From the NCBI RefSeq assembly GCF_011751075.1, contig NZ_JAALLN010000011.1:1-64000 (forward strand): a stretch of DNA of 64,000 nucleotides, given 5' to 3'. Positions 24,826 to 32,798 of the stretch are shown here, piece by piece. Below the pieces are notes generated by a model. That model was not told the origin of the DNA, searched no databases, and worked only from the letters and a program-made list of their open reading frames with translations. This DNA is from Flavobacterium poyangense (GTDB taxonomy: Bacteria; Bacteroidota; Bacteroidia; Flavobacteriales; Flavobacteriaceae). The translations under genes were made by a program, and so were the position numbers. Numbering within the stretch: position 1 is the stretch's first letter; the number at the start of each line of letters is the position of its first letter.

Positions 24826-25152
24826 TTAATTTTCCGAATCCTGCCAAAGTGAATAATGATTTTTTGGTAAATCATGTATTGTAAATTCTTTCTTTGATAT
24901 TGCCTCAGTTATTTTCTTTTCGACTTCAAAAAATTTCTGCTGATAATTTGAAATCTGAGAATTAAAAAAAACATTAATCTGCTGACCAACATTTTTAATT
25001 TCTCTCATTGTAAAATCATGCTGATACTTTAGTCCAAGTAAATCGACAGTCTCTACAGGATTTTTTGAATACTCATTTAAATCATGATTTAATCCCGACA
25101 ATTCCAAAAGCAAATTTTCTCGTTTTTGGATTAAAAGTAAAATTGTAGACAT
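24826..25152 (-). CDS. Phage coiled-coil protein
   Basis: A 108-residue, strongly helical protein with heptad-like spacing (LLLELSGLNHDLNEYSKN; NYQQKFFEVEKKITEAISKK), probably a short coiled coil. No signal peptide or family. It follows the first phage gene by 3 nt and lies before the replication hairpin and rep, so it may be an early protein. Confidence 0.58.
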   Translation of the reverse strand: MSTILLLIQKRENLLLELSGLNHDLNEYSKNPVETVDLLGLKYQHDFTMREIKNVGQQINVFFNSQISNYQQKFFEVEKKITEAISKKEFTIHDLPKNHYSLWQDSEN

Positions 25153-25155
25153 ATA

Positions 25156-25464
25156 TTAAGGTACTAGAAGATTATGTTTAAGCAGTTTTGAAATAAGCGT
25201 TTTCTGAGAATTGCAGTAAAAAATAAATTCGTGAACGCAAAAAGATTGAGTTACTATAAAGCAATCCGTACAAACTTTAATTGTAATTCCTATATTTGAA
25301 CCACGGATTCTTAGAAATAATGTTTTAAACTTTAAATGTGAAGTTTTGCAAAATGGTCGCATTTTTTTCAAAAATGTTTTTGCATTAAAGTTTGTGTGGC
25401 GCATCTTGTTTAATTCTACAAGTAATAGCGTGTAATTCTCTAAAGAAGATCGTTTTAAAGCCAT
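25156..25464 (-). CDS. Phage basic protein, first gene of the operon
   Basis: A 102-residue, very basic protein with four cysteines (FCKTSH, VCTDCF, FCVHEF, YCNS), which could bind a metal or form a small nucleic-acid-binding fold. No family recognised. It heads the leftward operon. Its upstream region holds an inverted repeat and a dif-like site. Confidence 0.55.
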   Translation of the reverse strand: MALKRSSLENYTLLLVELNKMRHTNFNAKTFLKKMRPFCKTSHLKFKTLFLRIRGSNIGITIKVCTDCFIVTQSFCVHEFIFYCNSQKTLISKLLKHNLLVP

Positions 25465-25465
25465 T

Positions 25466-25489
25466 TGATATAGTTAATAAGTTATATCA
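25466..25489. promoter_or_regulatory. Inverted repeat before the first phage gene, candidate operator
   Basis: TGATATA, 10 nt, TATATCA, directly before the start codon of the first phage gene and 3 nt from the dif-like site. It could be a repressor operator. No repressor gene is identified. Confidence 0.4.
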
Positions 25490-25492
25490 CAA

Positions 25493-25520
25493 ATGAACTA
25501 TAATTTATATTATGTAAAAT
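25493..25520 (+). other. dif-like XerC/XerD site at the right edge of the phage block
   Basis: Three parts with canonical 11-6-11 spacing: ATGAACTATAA, TTTATA, TTATGTAAAAT. The right arm differs from the Escherichia coli XerD arm TTATGTTAAAT at one base, and the left arm ends ATAA as in GGTGCGCATAA. Phages lacking integrase, such as CTXphi, integrate at dif through host XerCD. It also resembles a chance palindrome in AT-rich DNA, so this is an inference. Confidence 0.5.
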
Positions 25521-25749
25521 AGAATTTTTGAGAACTCTTCTCAACATCTTGTTTACAGATTGATCGTGAAAAGATTTTGACCTGCATAATGATATACTTC
25601 ACTGTCATCGCTTTAAAATAAAAAATAAGAAAAATCAGGGCTATCAAATCAGATATCGGTAGATTTATTTAAAATCATGAAGTTGCTTTCGTTGTAAGAG
25701 TTTATTTTATTATTTTTACATTCGATACTTTAAAAAAACTATCAAACTT

Positions 25750-27666
25750 ATGAATACAATTGCTGAGCATATTGCAGATTTTTTAAAAGAATATCAGCCG
25801 TTTAAAAATCTGACTTTTCAGGAACTATCAGATATTGCGATCAATATTCGTGTTATTAATTTAGAAAAACACGCAGTATTATTTCAAAATAATGATGTGC
25901 TGCACGATAGTTTTTATGTGGTTGCTTCGGGTGTTATAAATTTAACAACCATTGCAGATGCTGAGGAAACAATTATAAATAAATGTAATGAAGGTGATAT
26001 TTTTGGCTTGCGTCCTTTTTTTGCCAAAAATAACTATATGATGTCTGCCAAAGCGCGCGAAGAAAGTATTGTTTATGCGATACCAATTGCTGTTTTCAGA
26101 CCTTTTGTTGCTAACAATTCGGATGTTTTGAACTTTTTGTTGGAAAGTTTTGCAACCAATTCAAGGCATACCAAAGACAACGTTAGTTCTAACGGAAAAG
26201 CGATTTCTGACACTTCTTTTTATGTAGATCAGCAGTCGGAAATGCAATATATTCAATCTCTTACCTATAATAATTCGCCATTAAAAACAGAGGCGCATCA
26301 TATTGTAAAAGATGTTGCAATTTTAATGACGGAATCAATGGTTGATAATATCGTAGTTTGTGAAAAGAATCACCCGATTGGTATTGTAACTGATGCTGAT
26401 TTGTCTTCTAAAATTGCAACAGGCCGCTTTCCTATTACAGAAACTATTGACAAAATCATGTCATCACCGGTTGTGACGGTATTAGAAAATGTTTCTTTGG
26501 CTGAAGCGCAATTATTAATGTTAAAACATAATGTTACTCATTTGTGTGTAACAAAAGATGGTACAAGTAAATCTGCTGTTCGTGGAATTATTTCTGAACA
26601 CGATTTAATTGTGGCTCAGGCTAGTAATCCTGGAGTGTTAATCAAGGAAATTAAGCGTTCACAGCTTCCAAAAGATTTAAAACAAATACGAGATCGTTTG
26701 TCTGATCTTATTCAGAATTCGATTCAGAAGAATATTCCGATTTCGCATGTTAGTAATATTGCAAGTGAAATTAATTTGGCCATTATCAAGCGATCAGTTG
26801 AATTGTCGATTTTAGATTTAGGCTCACCTCCTGCTCGATTTGCATGGTTAAGTATTGGTAGTCAGGGACGTAAGGAGCAACTTTTGCTTACAGATCAGGA
26901 TAGTATTTTGATATTTGAAGATGTGACAGCCGATAAATACAGAGATGTAAAAGATTACTTTTTAAGATTAGCAAAAAGAACTACGGCTATCTTAGAAAAA
27001 GTAGGTTATGAACTTTGTCCAAATGGACATATGGGGAGTAATATGCTTTGGTGTAAGTCACTGACAGACTGGACAAAACAGTACAACAGTTGGATGAATA
27101 CTCCAGGTGAAAACAGTAATGATCTTAGTAGCATTTTCTTTGATTATGAGATTGTTTTTGGTGAACCAAAAATTGAGGAGGCTATAGAAAATGTTATTTT
27201 TAAAAATGCAGTAAACAATACCTTGTTTTTTGATTTCTTAGGGAATGATGCTTTGAAAAGAAACTCTCCTCTGAGTTTTTTCAAAAAATTCCTTATAGAA
27301 GAAGATGGTCCGCATAAAGGAATGTTTGATATAAAAACCCGTGCGTTAATGCCTTTGATTGATGGAGCACGTTTATTAATTTTGAATTCAAATATAAAAG
27401 GAATTCAAAATACGTATTTAAGATTTAAACAATTGGCTATAACGGATTCAAAAAATGCTGAGATTTACTTGAGCTGTGCTGAAGCGTTTTTAATACTATC
27501 AAAATTCAGAACAGTTGAAGGGTTACGTAATGATGATTCCGGGCAATATATCAATTTAAAAGAAATGTCTAAAACCGATAAAGAAAAAATGAAAAATGCT
27601 TTGTCGCCAATGAAAGATCTTGAAGAATTAATTAAAAGTAAATTTCAACTTACACAATTCTCTTAA
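25750..27666 (+). CDS. cNMP-binding, CBS-pair and DUF294 nucleotidyltransferase protein
   Basis: A 638-residue cytoplasmic protein. A cyclic-nucleotide-binding-like domain covers about 10-140 (HDSFYVVASGVINLTTI, GDIFGLRPFF). A CBS pair covers about 185-295 (HPIGIVTDADLS, VRGIISEHDL). A DUF294 nucleotidyltransferase domain from about 355 carries the motif GSQGRKEQLLLTDQD, containing the G-S and D-x-D catalytic pattern. A DUF294 C-terminal helical region ends the protein. This architecture resembles GlnD-like signalling proteins; target and ligand are unknown. It is followed by an exonuclease-like gene after 3 nt, a conserved-looking pair, and then by convergent acs. Confidence 0.88.
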   Translation: MNTIAEHIADFLKEYQPFKNLTFQELSDIAINIRVINLEKHAVLFQNNDVLHDSFYVVASGVINLTTIADAEETIINKCNEGDIFGLRPFFAKNNYMMSAKAREESIVYAIPIAVFRPFVANNSDVLNFLLESFATNSRHTKDNVSSNGKAISDTSFYVDQQSEMQYIQSLTYNNSPLKTEAHHIVKDVAILMTESMVDNIVVCEKNHPIGIVTDADLSSKIATGRFPITETIDKIMSSPVVTVLENVSLAEAQLLMLKHNVTHLCVTKDGTSKSAVRGIISEHDLIVAQASNPGVLIKEIKRSQLPKDLKQIRDRLSDLIQNSIQKNIPISHVSNIASEINLAIIKRSVELSILDLGSPPARFAWLSIGSQGRKEQLLLTDQDSILIFEDVTADKYRDVKDYFLRLAKRTTAILEKVGYELCPNGHMGSNMLWCKSLTDWTKQYNSWMNTPGENSNDLSSIFFDYEIVFGEPKIEEAIENVIFKNAVNNTLFFDFLGNDALKRNSPLSFFKKFLIEEDGPHKGMFDIKTRALMPLIDGARLLILNSNIKGIQNTYLRFKQLAITDSKNAEIYLSCAEAFLILSKFRTVEGLRNDDSGQYINLKEMSKTDKEKMKNALSPMKDLEELIKSKFQLTQFS

Positions 27667-27669
27667 TAT

Positions 27670-28266
27670 ATGTTAGACTGGCTTAAAAATATTAATAAAG
27701 AGTATCCTGAATTCTGGAAAGAGTATCTGATTAAATTCGAAACCAAACCAAACCGGTTTGTAGTTTTGTCTACAGAAACGTCCGGCTTGAATCCGAATAA
27801 GGATGTGATTTTGTCTTTAGGAGCTTTTTCTGTAGTCGACGACAGTATTCATATTAAGGATAACTTTGAATCTGTTTTATTGCAGTATAAATTTTTACAG
27901 GATAATGGGCTTTCAAATGAATTTATCATTGAAAGTAAAATGATTAAAATGCCCGAGCCTGAAGCCATTGAAGCTTTTATCAATTTTCTGGGCAATGCCG
28001 TTTTGGTTGGGCATCATATTAATTTTGATTTGGAAATGCTAAACAGTGCCCTAGAACGTTTAGATTGTGGAAGACTTAAAAACGAAGCATTAGATGTAGA
28101 TATGATGTACAGAAAATTAATGGATATCAATGACAAACAGTTTTCGTTAGATGATTTATGCGATATCTATAAAATTCCAAAAAGTGACAGAAACTCTTCT
28201 GCAGAAGATGCTTATCGGATTTCATTATTGTTTTTAAAATTAAAATCCAGATTGGGAATTAAATAA
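27670..28266 (+). CDS. DEDD exonuclease-like protein with altered catalytic motifs
   Basis: A 198-residue DnaQ-like 3'-5' exonuclease fold. Exo I reads VVLSTETSG (about 32-40), where the first metal-binding Asp of the usual DTETTG is Ser. Exo II is VGHHINFDLEML (about 113-124), intact. Exo III reads NSSAEDAYRIS (about 177-187), where the general-base His expected before the final Asp is missing. It may therefore bind nucleic acid or nucleotides without cutting, or use variant residues. It lies 3 nt after the cNMP/CBS/DUF294 gene, so the two likely act together. Confidence 0.78.
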   Translation: MLDWLKNINKEYPEFWKEYLIKFETKPNRFVVLSTETSGLNPNKDVILSLGAFSVVDDSIHIKDNFESVLLQYKFLQDNGLSNEFIIESKMIKMPEPEAIEAFINFLGNAVLVGHHINFDLEMLNSALERLDCGRLKNEALDVDMMYRKLMDINDKQFSLDDLCDIYKIPKSDRNSSAEDAYRISLLFLKLKSRLGIK

Positions 28267-28300
28267 AAAAATGCCTCTTAATTTTAAGAGGCATTTTTTT
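28265..28300. terminator. Bidirectional terminator
   Basis: AAAAAATGCCTCTTAA / TTAAGAGGCATTTTTT perfect palindrome between convergent genes. Confidence 0.93.
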
Positions 28301-28317
28301 ATCTATTTCTGAGATTG

Positions 28318-30225
28318 TTATACTTTTTCTTTTGTAATTTCATCTACGATTTCCGGATTTAATAGTGTTGAAGTGTCTCCAAAACTAGAGAAATCTCCTT
28401 CTGCAATTTTACGTAAAATTCTACGCATAATTTTTCCTGAACGTGTTTTTGGTAAACCGGAAACAAATTGAATTTTGTCTAATTTAGCAATTGGTCCAAT
28501 ATGATCTGAAATATACTGATTGATTTCCTTGCTTAAATTGGCTCTGTCTCTGTATTCTCCGGTTTCTTTTAAGATAACAAAACCATATAAAGCATTTCCT
28601 TTGATATCATGTGGGAATCCAACAATAGCAGATTCTGCCACTGCAGGATGCTCATTAATTGCATCTTCAATTGGAGCTGTTCCTAAATTATGACCGGAAA
28701 CAATCACAACATCATCTACTCTACCTGTGATTCTGTAGTAACCTACCTCGTCTCTTAAAGCTCCGTCTCCGGTAAAATATTTCCCTGGAAAAGCAGAGAA
28801 ATAAGTGTCTTTATAACGTTGGTGATCTCCCCAGATCGTTCTGGCAATTCCTGGCCAAGGAAATTTAATACATAAACTGCCCACTACCTGATTGCCTTCA
28901 ATCTCATTGCGTTTTTCGTCCATCAAAACAGGTTGAATTCCCGGTAATGGTAAAGTGGCATAAGTTGGTTTTGTAGGGGTCACAAAGGCAATTGGCGAAA
29001 TCATAATTCCACCAGTTTCTGTTTGCCACCAGGTATCAACAACCGGACATCTCTTGTCTCCAACGTGGTCATTAAACCAGTGCCAAGCTTCTTCATTTAT
29101 TGGCTCTCCAACTGACCCGATTACCTTAAGTGATTTTAACGGGTATTTTTGAATGTAATCTAAGCTTTCTTTTGCTAAGGCACGAATTGCTGTTGGTGCA
29201 GTATAAAACTGAGTTACTTTGTGCTTCTCGATAGTATCCCAAAAACGACTGAAATCAGGATATGATGGTACACCTTCAAAAATGACTGTTGTTCCACCGT
29301 TTAATAATGGTCCATATAAGATGTACGAGTGTCCTGTAATCCAACCGATATCTGCGGTACACCAGAAAATATCATTTTCTTCGTGATTGAATACGTTTTT
29401 AAAAGTATAGGCAGTATAAACCATGTAACCGGCTGTCGTATGCACCATCCCTTTTGGTTTTCCTGTTGATCCCGAAGTATAAAGGATAAACAAAGGATCT
29501 TCGGCATCCATGATTTCAGCAACACTATTGTCTAAGGCGGCATCTAATAAAGGTTGTAACCAGATGTCGCGTCTTTCCTTCATTTTAATATCTGTCTGTG
29601 TTCTTTTGGCAACTAAAACTTTTTCAACAGATGGGCAAGTTTCCAGGGCTTCATCAACAATTCCTTTTAGGTCAATTGTTTTGTTTCCTCTGTAACCACC
29701 GTCTGAAGTAATGACCATTTTACATTCACAATCATTAATTCTTGCTGCTACCGCTGATGCTGAAAATCCTGCAAAAATTACCGAATGTATAGCTCCAATT
29801 CTGGCACATGCTAACACTGCAACGGCTAGTTCAGGAATCATTGGTAAATAGATACAAACACGGTCTCCTTTGCGAACGCCTTGCTCACGCAACACGTTTG
29901 TCATTTTAGATACACGTTCGTATAATTCATTATAGGTTATATGTATAGCGTTTTCTGATGGATCGTTTGGTTCAAAAATGATCGCTGTTTTTTCGCCTCT
30001 TTTACTTAAGTGTCTGTCGATACAGTTTTTTGTAATATTGACCTTAGCTCCGGTAAACCATTTTACTTCTGCTTCGCCCATATTAAAATCAACTACTTTT
30101 TCCCATTGTTGGTACCAAGTAAAATTTTCTTCGGCAATTTTACCCCAAAATTTTCTTGGTTCTCTTATTGACTTATTGTAATGCTTAAAATATTGTTCTA
30201 AATTTTCAATTTTATAATAACTCAT
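28318..30225 (-). CDS. acs: Acetyl-CoA synthetase
   Basis: A 635-residue AMP-forming ligase that turns acetate, ATP and CoA into acetyl-CoA. The ATP loop is LFILYTSGSTGKPKGMVHT (about 249-267). Other markers are the acetate-pocket VDTWWQTETGG (about 396-406), the hinge motif YRITGRVDDVVIVSGHNLGTAPIE (about 499-522) and the C-terminal catalytic lysine in PKTRSGKIMRRILR (about 594-607), a site often acetylated for control. Full length. Monocistronic, facing the exonuclease gene across a shared terminator. Confidence 0.96.
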   Translation of the reverse strand: MSYYKIENLEQYFKHYNKSIREPRKFWGKIAEENFTWYQQWEKVVDFNMGEAEVKWFTGAKVNITKNCIDRHLSKRGEKTAIIFEPNDPSENAIHITYNELYERVSKMTNVLREQGVRKGDRVCIYLPMIPELAVAVLACARIGAIHSVIFAGFSASAVAARINDCECKMVITSDGGYRGNKTIDLKGIVDEALETCPSVEKVLVAKRTQTDIKMKERRDIWLQPLLDAALDNSVAEIMDAEDPLFILYTSGSTGKPKGMVHTTAGYMVYTAYTFKNVFNHEENDIFWCTADIGWITGHSYILYGPLLNGGTTVIFEGVPSYPDFSRFWDTIEKHKVTQFYTAPTAIRALAKESLDYIQKYPLKSLKVIGSVGEPINEEAWHWFNDHVGDKRCPVVDTWWQTETGGIMISPIAFVTPTKPTYATLPLPGIQPVLMDEKRNEIEGNQVVGSLCIKFPWPGIARTIWGDHQRYKDTYFSAFPGKYFTGDGALRDEVGYYRITGRVDDVVIVSGHNLGTAPIEDAINEHPAVAESAIVGFPHDIKGNALYGFVILKETGEYRDRANLSKEINQYISDHIGPIAKLDKIQFVSGLPKTRSGKIMRRILRKIAEGDFSSFGDTSTLLNPEIVDEITKEKV

Positions 30226-30687
30226 GTTTGATGGAATTTTTTTTTATAAATGTATTAAATCTGTACGTATTCTTAAAATTATTTAATTTATAAATTCTAG
30301 TATAAAAAAACACATAGTGAAAAAAATACTGCTTTTTTATAGGTTTTATTTAAAAATATAGGTTTTATGGCAAAACTACGCCATAAAAAAGGCACAATAA
30401 ATTAATATCATGCCTTTTCGTTTTAACAATTTCAATAACAATTAATTTTTTTGTAATTCTGCATTACAATGCTTTTTTCTGTTTTGAAAATAGCAGCATC
30501 CTGATTAATTAATATAGAAATCGATACAAGTATATTTATTGCTAAACATACCCCATTAATTGGGATTACTTTTACCTAACCTGAGTTGAGTAAGTACAAT
30601 ATGCATCTATATCCATATTATCTTAATAAATGCTTACTAATTCAAAATATTACGTAAAACAGAGATACAGTGCAAAACCCCAATTTA
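30226..30687. other. Intergenic region between acs and ilvC
   Basis: 462 nt of AT-rich DNA. It should hold the leftward acs promoter and the long 3' trailer and terminator of the ilv genes. No gene seen. Confidence 0.6.
30385..30418 (-). terminator. Probable ilv operon terminator
   Basis: AAAAAGGCA / TGCCTTTT stem with a long AT loop. On the minus strand it is followed by a T tract, about 270 nt past ilvC. Confidence 0.55.
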
Positions 30688-32157
30688 TTATCCAATTTTT
30701 TTCATTGCCGTCATAGATTCTCTCAACCATGCTCCTACTTCTTCAATAGGGTGTTGGCGAATTTCTCTATTTACCGCAATTAGAACAGCATTATCTACTC
30801 CGTTTGAAGTTGAGAATGGTTTTCCAATTATGTTTGTTTCAACTTTTTTCATAAATTCAGTCAACAATGGTTTACAGGCGTGGTCAAATAAATAACAACC
30901 GTATTCTGCTGTGTCTGAAATAACACGATTCATTTCGAATAATTTTTTTCTTGCAATAGTATTCGCAATTAATGGCAATTCGTGTAATGATTCGTAGTAA
31001 GCAGATTCTTCGATAATACCAGCTTCTGTCATGGTTTCGAAAGCAAGTTCTACTCCCGCTTTTACCATTGCAATCATTAATACTCCATTATCAAAATATT
31101 CTTGTTCAGCAATTGGAGCCTCTTGTGGAGCTGTTTTTTCAAAATTAGTTTCTCCGGTTGCGGCTCTCCATTTCAACAAGTTAACATCGTCATTAGCCCA
31201 GTCTGCCATCATCGTTCTGGAGAATTCTCCTGAAATAATATCGTCCTGATGTTTTTGGAACAATGGACGCATAATGTCTTTTAATTCTTCAGCCAATTCG
31301 TAAGCTTCGATTTTTGCAGGATTAGAAAGGCGGTCCATCATATTGGTGATTCCTCCATGTTTCAAGGCTTCTGTGATTGTTTCCCAGCCGTATTGAATTA
31401 GTTTTGAAGCGTATGCGGCATCAATTCCTTTTTCAACCATTTTATCAAAACATAAAATAGAACCGGTTTGCAACAAACCGCAAAGAATGGTTTGTTCTCC
31501 CATTAAATCTGATTTTACTTCAGCCACGAATGATGATTTTAAGACTCCCGCTTTATGACCACCTGTACCTACTGCATATGCTTTTGCCTGATCTAAACCA
31601 ACACCATTTGGATCATTTTCAGGGTGAACAGCAATAAGGGTTGGTACACCAAAACCTCTTTTGTATTCTTCACGAACTTCAGAACCGGGACATTTAGGGG
31701 CACACATAATTACAGTGATATCCTTACGAATTTGCATTCCTTCTTCTACAATATTGAATCCGTGAGAGTAAGATAAAGTAGAACCATTTTTCATTAAGGG
31801 CATAATTGCTGTAACAACAGCGGTATGTTGTTTATCCGGAGTAAGGTTACAAACTAAATCGGCAGTTGGAATTAATTCCTCATAAGTCCCTACTTTAAAA
31901 CCATTTTCTGTAGCATTTTTGTAAGAAGCTCTTTTTTCAGCGATTGCATCAGCACGAAGGGCGTATGAAATATCTAATCCGGAATCTCTCATGTTTAAAC
32001 CTTGATTTAAACCTTGTGCACCACAACCCACAATTACAACTTTTTTTCCGGCCAATGCTGCAATTCCATCAGCAAATTCTGATTGCTCCATAAATTCGCA
32101 AACGCCTAATTGTTCTAATTGTAATCTAAGTGGTAGTGTATTGAAATAATTTGCCAT
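30688..32157 (-). CDS. ilvC: Ketol-acid reductoisomerase, class II
   Basis: A 489-residue enzyme that rearranges and reduces acetolactate to dihydroxy-isovalerate in valine, leucine and isoleucine synthesis. Length and the duplicated knotted C-terminal domain mark it as the long class II type. The NADPH-binding GCGAQGLNQGLNMRDSG lies at about 44-60. The conserved acidic Mg ligands lie in AEVKSDLMGEQTILCG (about 211-226). It is the last gene of the ilv cluster, after ilvN with a 43-nt gap, and so under the upstream attenuator. Confidence 0.96.
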   Translation of the reverse strand: MANYFNTLPLRLQLEQLGVCEFMEQSEFADGIAALAGKKVVIVGCGAQGLNQGLNMRDSGLDISYALRADAIAEKRASYKNATENGFKVGTYEELIPTADLVCNLTPDKQHTAVVTAIMPLMKNGSTLSYSHGFNIVEEGMQIRKDITVIMCAPKCPGSEVREEYKRGFGVPTLIAVHPENDPNGVGLDQAKAYAVGTGGHKAGVLKSSFVAEVKSDLMGEQTILCGLLQTGSILCFDKMVEKGIDAAYASKLIQYGWETITEALKHGGITNMMDRLSNPAKIEAYELAEELKDIMRPLFQKHQDDIISGEFSRTMMADWANDDVNLLKWRAATGETNFEKTAPQEAPIAEQEYFDNGVLMIAMVKAGVELAFETMTEAGIIEESAYYESLHELPLIANTIARKKLFEMNRVISDTAEYGCYLFDHACKPLLTEFMKKVETNIIGKPFSTSNGVDNAVLIAVNREIRQHPIEEVGAWLRESMTAMKKIG

Positions 32158-32200
32158 TTTTTTAATAATATTTAATGAATGTGTAATTTAATAATTGATA

Positions 32201-32722
32201 CTATTTAAGTGCTTCTAACATTGTTGATATTTCCATTTTCTCTTTAGAAACGGATATTCTGCCCGAACGTACAAACTGCATTATACCGTAAGGCTTGATT
32301 TTTTCATATAGTTCTTCAATTTCAGAACGTCTTCCTGATTTTGAAATCACAAAGAAGTCACGGGATACTGTTACAATTGTTGCTTGACTTTCTTTGATGA
32401 TATTCTGAATTTGCTTTTCATCAAATAGCAGATTGGAAGCTATTTTAAACAAAGCATTTTCTAAATAGATGGTTTCTTCATCGGTGTGATAAAATGCTTT
32501 AATAACCTCAATTTGTTTTTCGATTTGTCCGACAATATTTCGAACCCATTTTTCGGTTGTGTTCACCACAATTATGAATCTTGAAACATTCTCAATTTCT
32601 GATTCTGAAACATTTAAGCTTAATATGTTAATGTGACGCTTTAAGAATATTCCAGAGATTCTGTTTAACAAGCCCACGTTATTTTCCGAGTATACCGATA
32701 TGGTAAATGTTTTATCTTCCAT
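32201..32722 (-). CDS. ilvN: Acetolactate synthase small (regulatory) subunit
   Basis: A 173-residue regulatory subunit with an N-terminal ACT domain (about 5-80) that senses valine for feedback control, and an activating C-terminal domain. Visible block: YSENNVGLLNRISGIFLKRHIN (about 9-30), the usual ACT ligand loop. It binds the IlvB catalytic subunit encoded just upstream. The 76-nt spacer contains a short TTTCAGGTTTCAGG-type repeat found elsewhere in the window. Confidence 0.93.
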   Translation of the reverse strand: MEDKTFTISVYSENNVGLLNRISGIFLKRHINILSLNVSESEIENVSRFIIVVNTTEKWVRNIVGQIEKQIEVIKAFYHTDEETIYLENALFKIASNLLFDEKQIQNIIKESQATIVTVSRDFFVISKSGRRSEIEELYEKIKPYGIMQFVRSGRISVSKEKMEISTMLEALK

Positions 32723-32798
32723 TTTGTTTTGTTTAAAGTTTTTCTTTCTTTCAAGTCTCCTGTTGTTAAACCTGAAACTTGAAACCTGAAACTTTTTT

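Larger units (their letters stand above)
18943..25520 (-). mobile_element. Integrated small tailless ssDNA-phage-like genome (FLiP-like)
   Basis: About 6.5 kb holding fifteen leftward genes with gaps of a few bases or overlaps. Modules in order of transcription are two small early genes, a rolling-circle initiator, a 55-residue protein, an iteron-like array, a capsid-sized protein, then a chain of small membrane and basic proteins, a peptidoglycan hydrolase, more membrane proteins and a spike-sized protein. No integrase, terminase, portal, tail or Zot/pI ATPase is visible. Flavobacterium phage FLiP (circular ssDNA, about 9 kb, internal membrane) has a comparable gene content. A dif-like site follows the first gene, suggesting Xer-dependent integration. 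Kinship to FLiP is inference from layout and hallmark functions. Edges are uncertain; the left one could be near 18006. Confidence 0.7.

Noticed and set aside
18943..25520. Block as a filamentous phage (inovirus)
   Set aside because: No Zot/pI-type ATPase with Walker A is visible in any gene, and the peptidoglycan hydrolase and several membrane proteins fit an icosahedral membrane phage better.
18943..25520. Block as an integrated mobilisable plasmid
   Set aside because: Only the Rep is plasmid-like. There is no relaxase or partition gene, and the hydrolase and structural-sized proteins point to a virus. Not fully excluded.
25574..25601. Second dif-like stretch (CTGCATAA then TGATAT) to the right of the block
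   Set aside because: The XerD-side arm does not fit; the site at 25493-25520 is much better.
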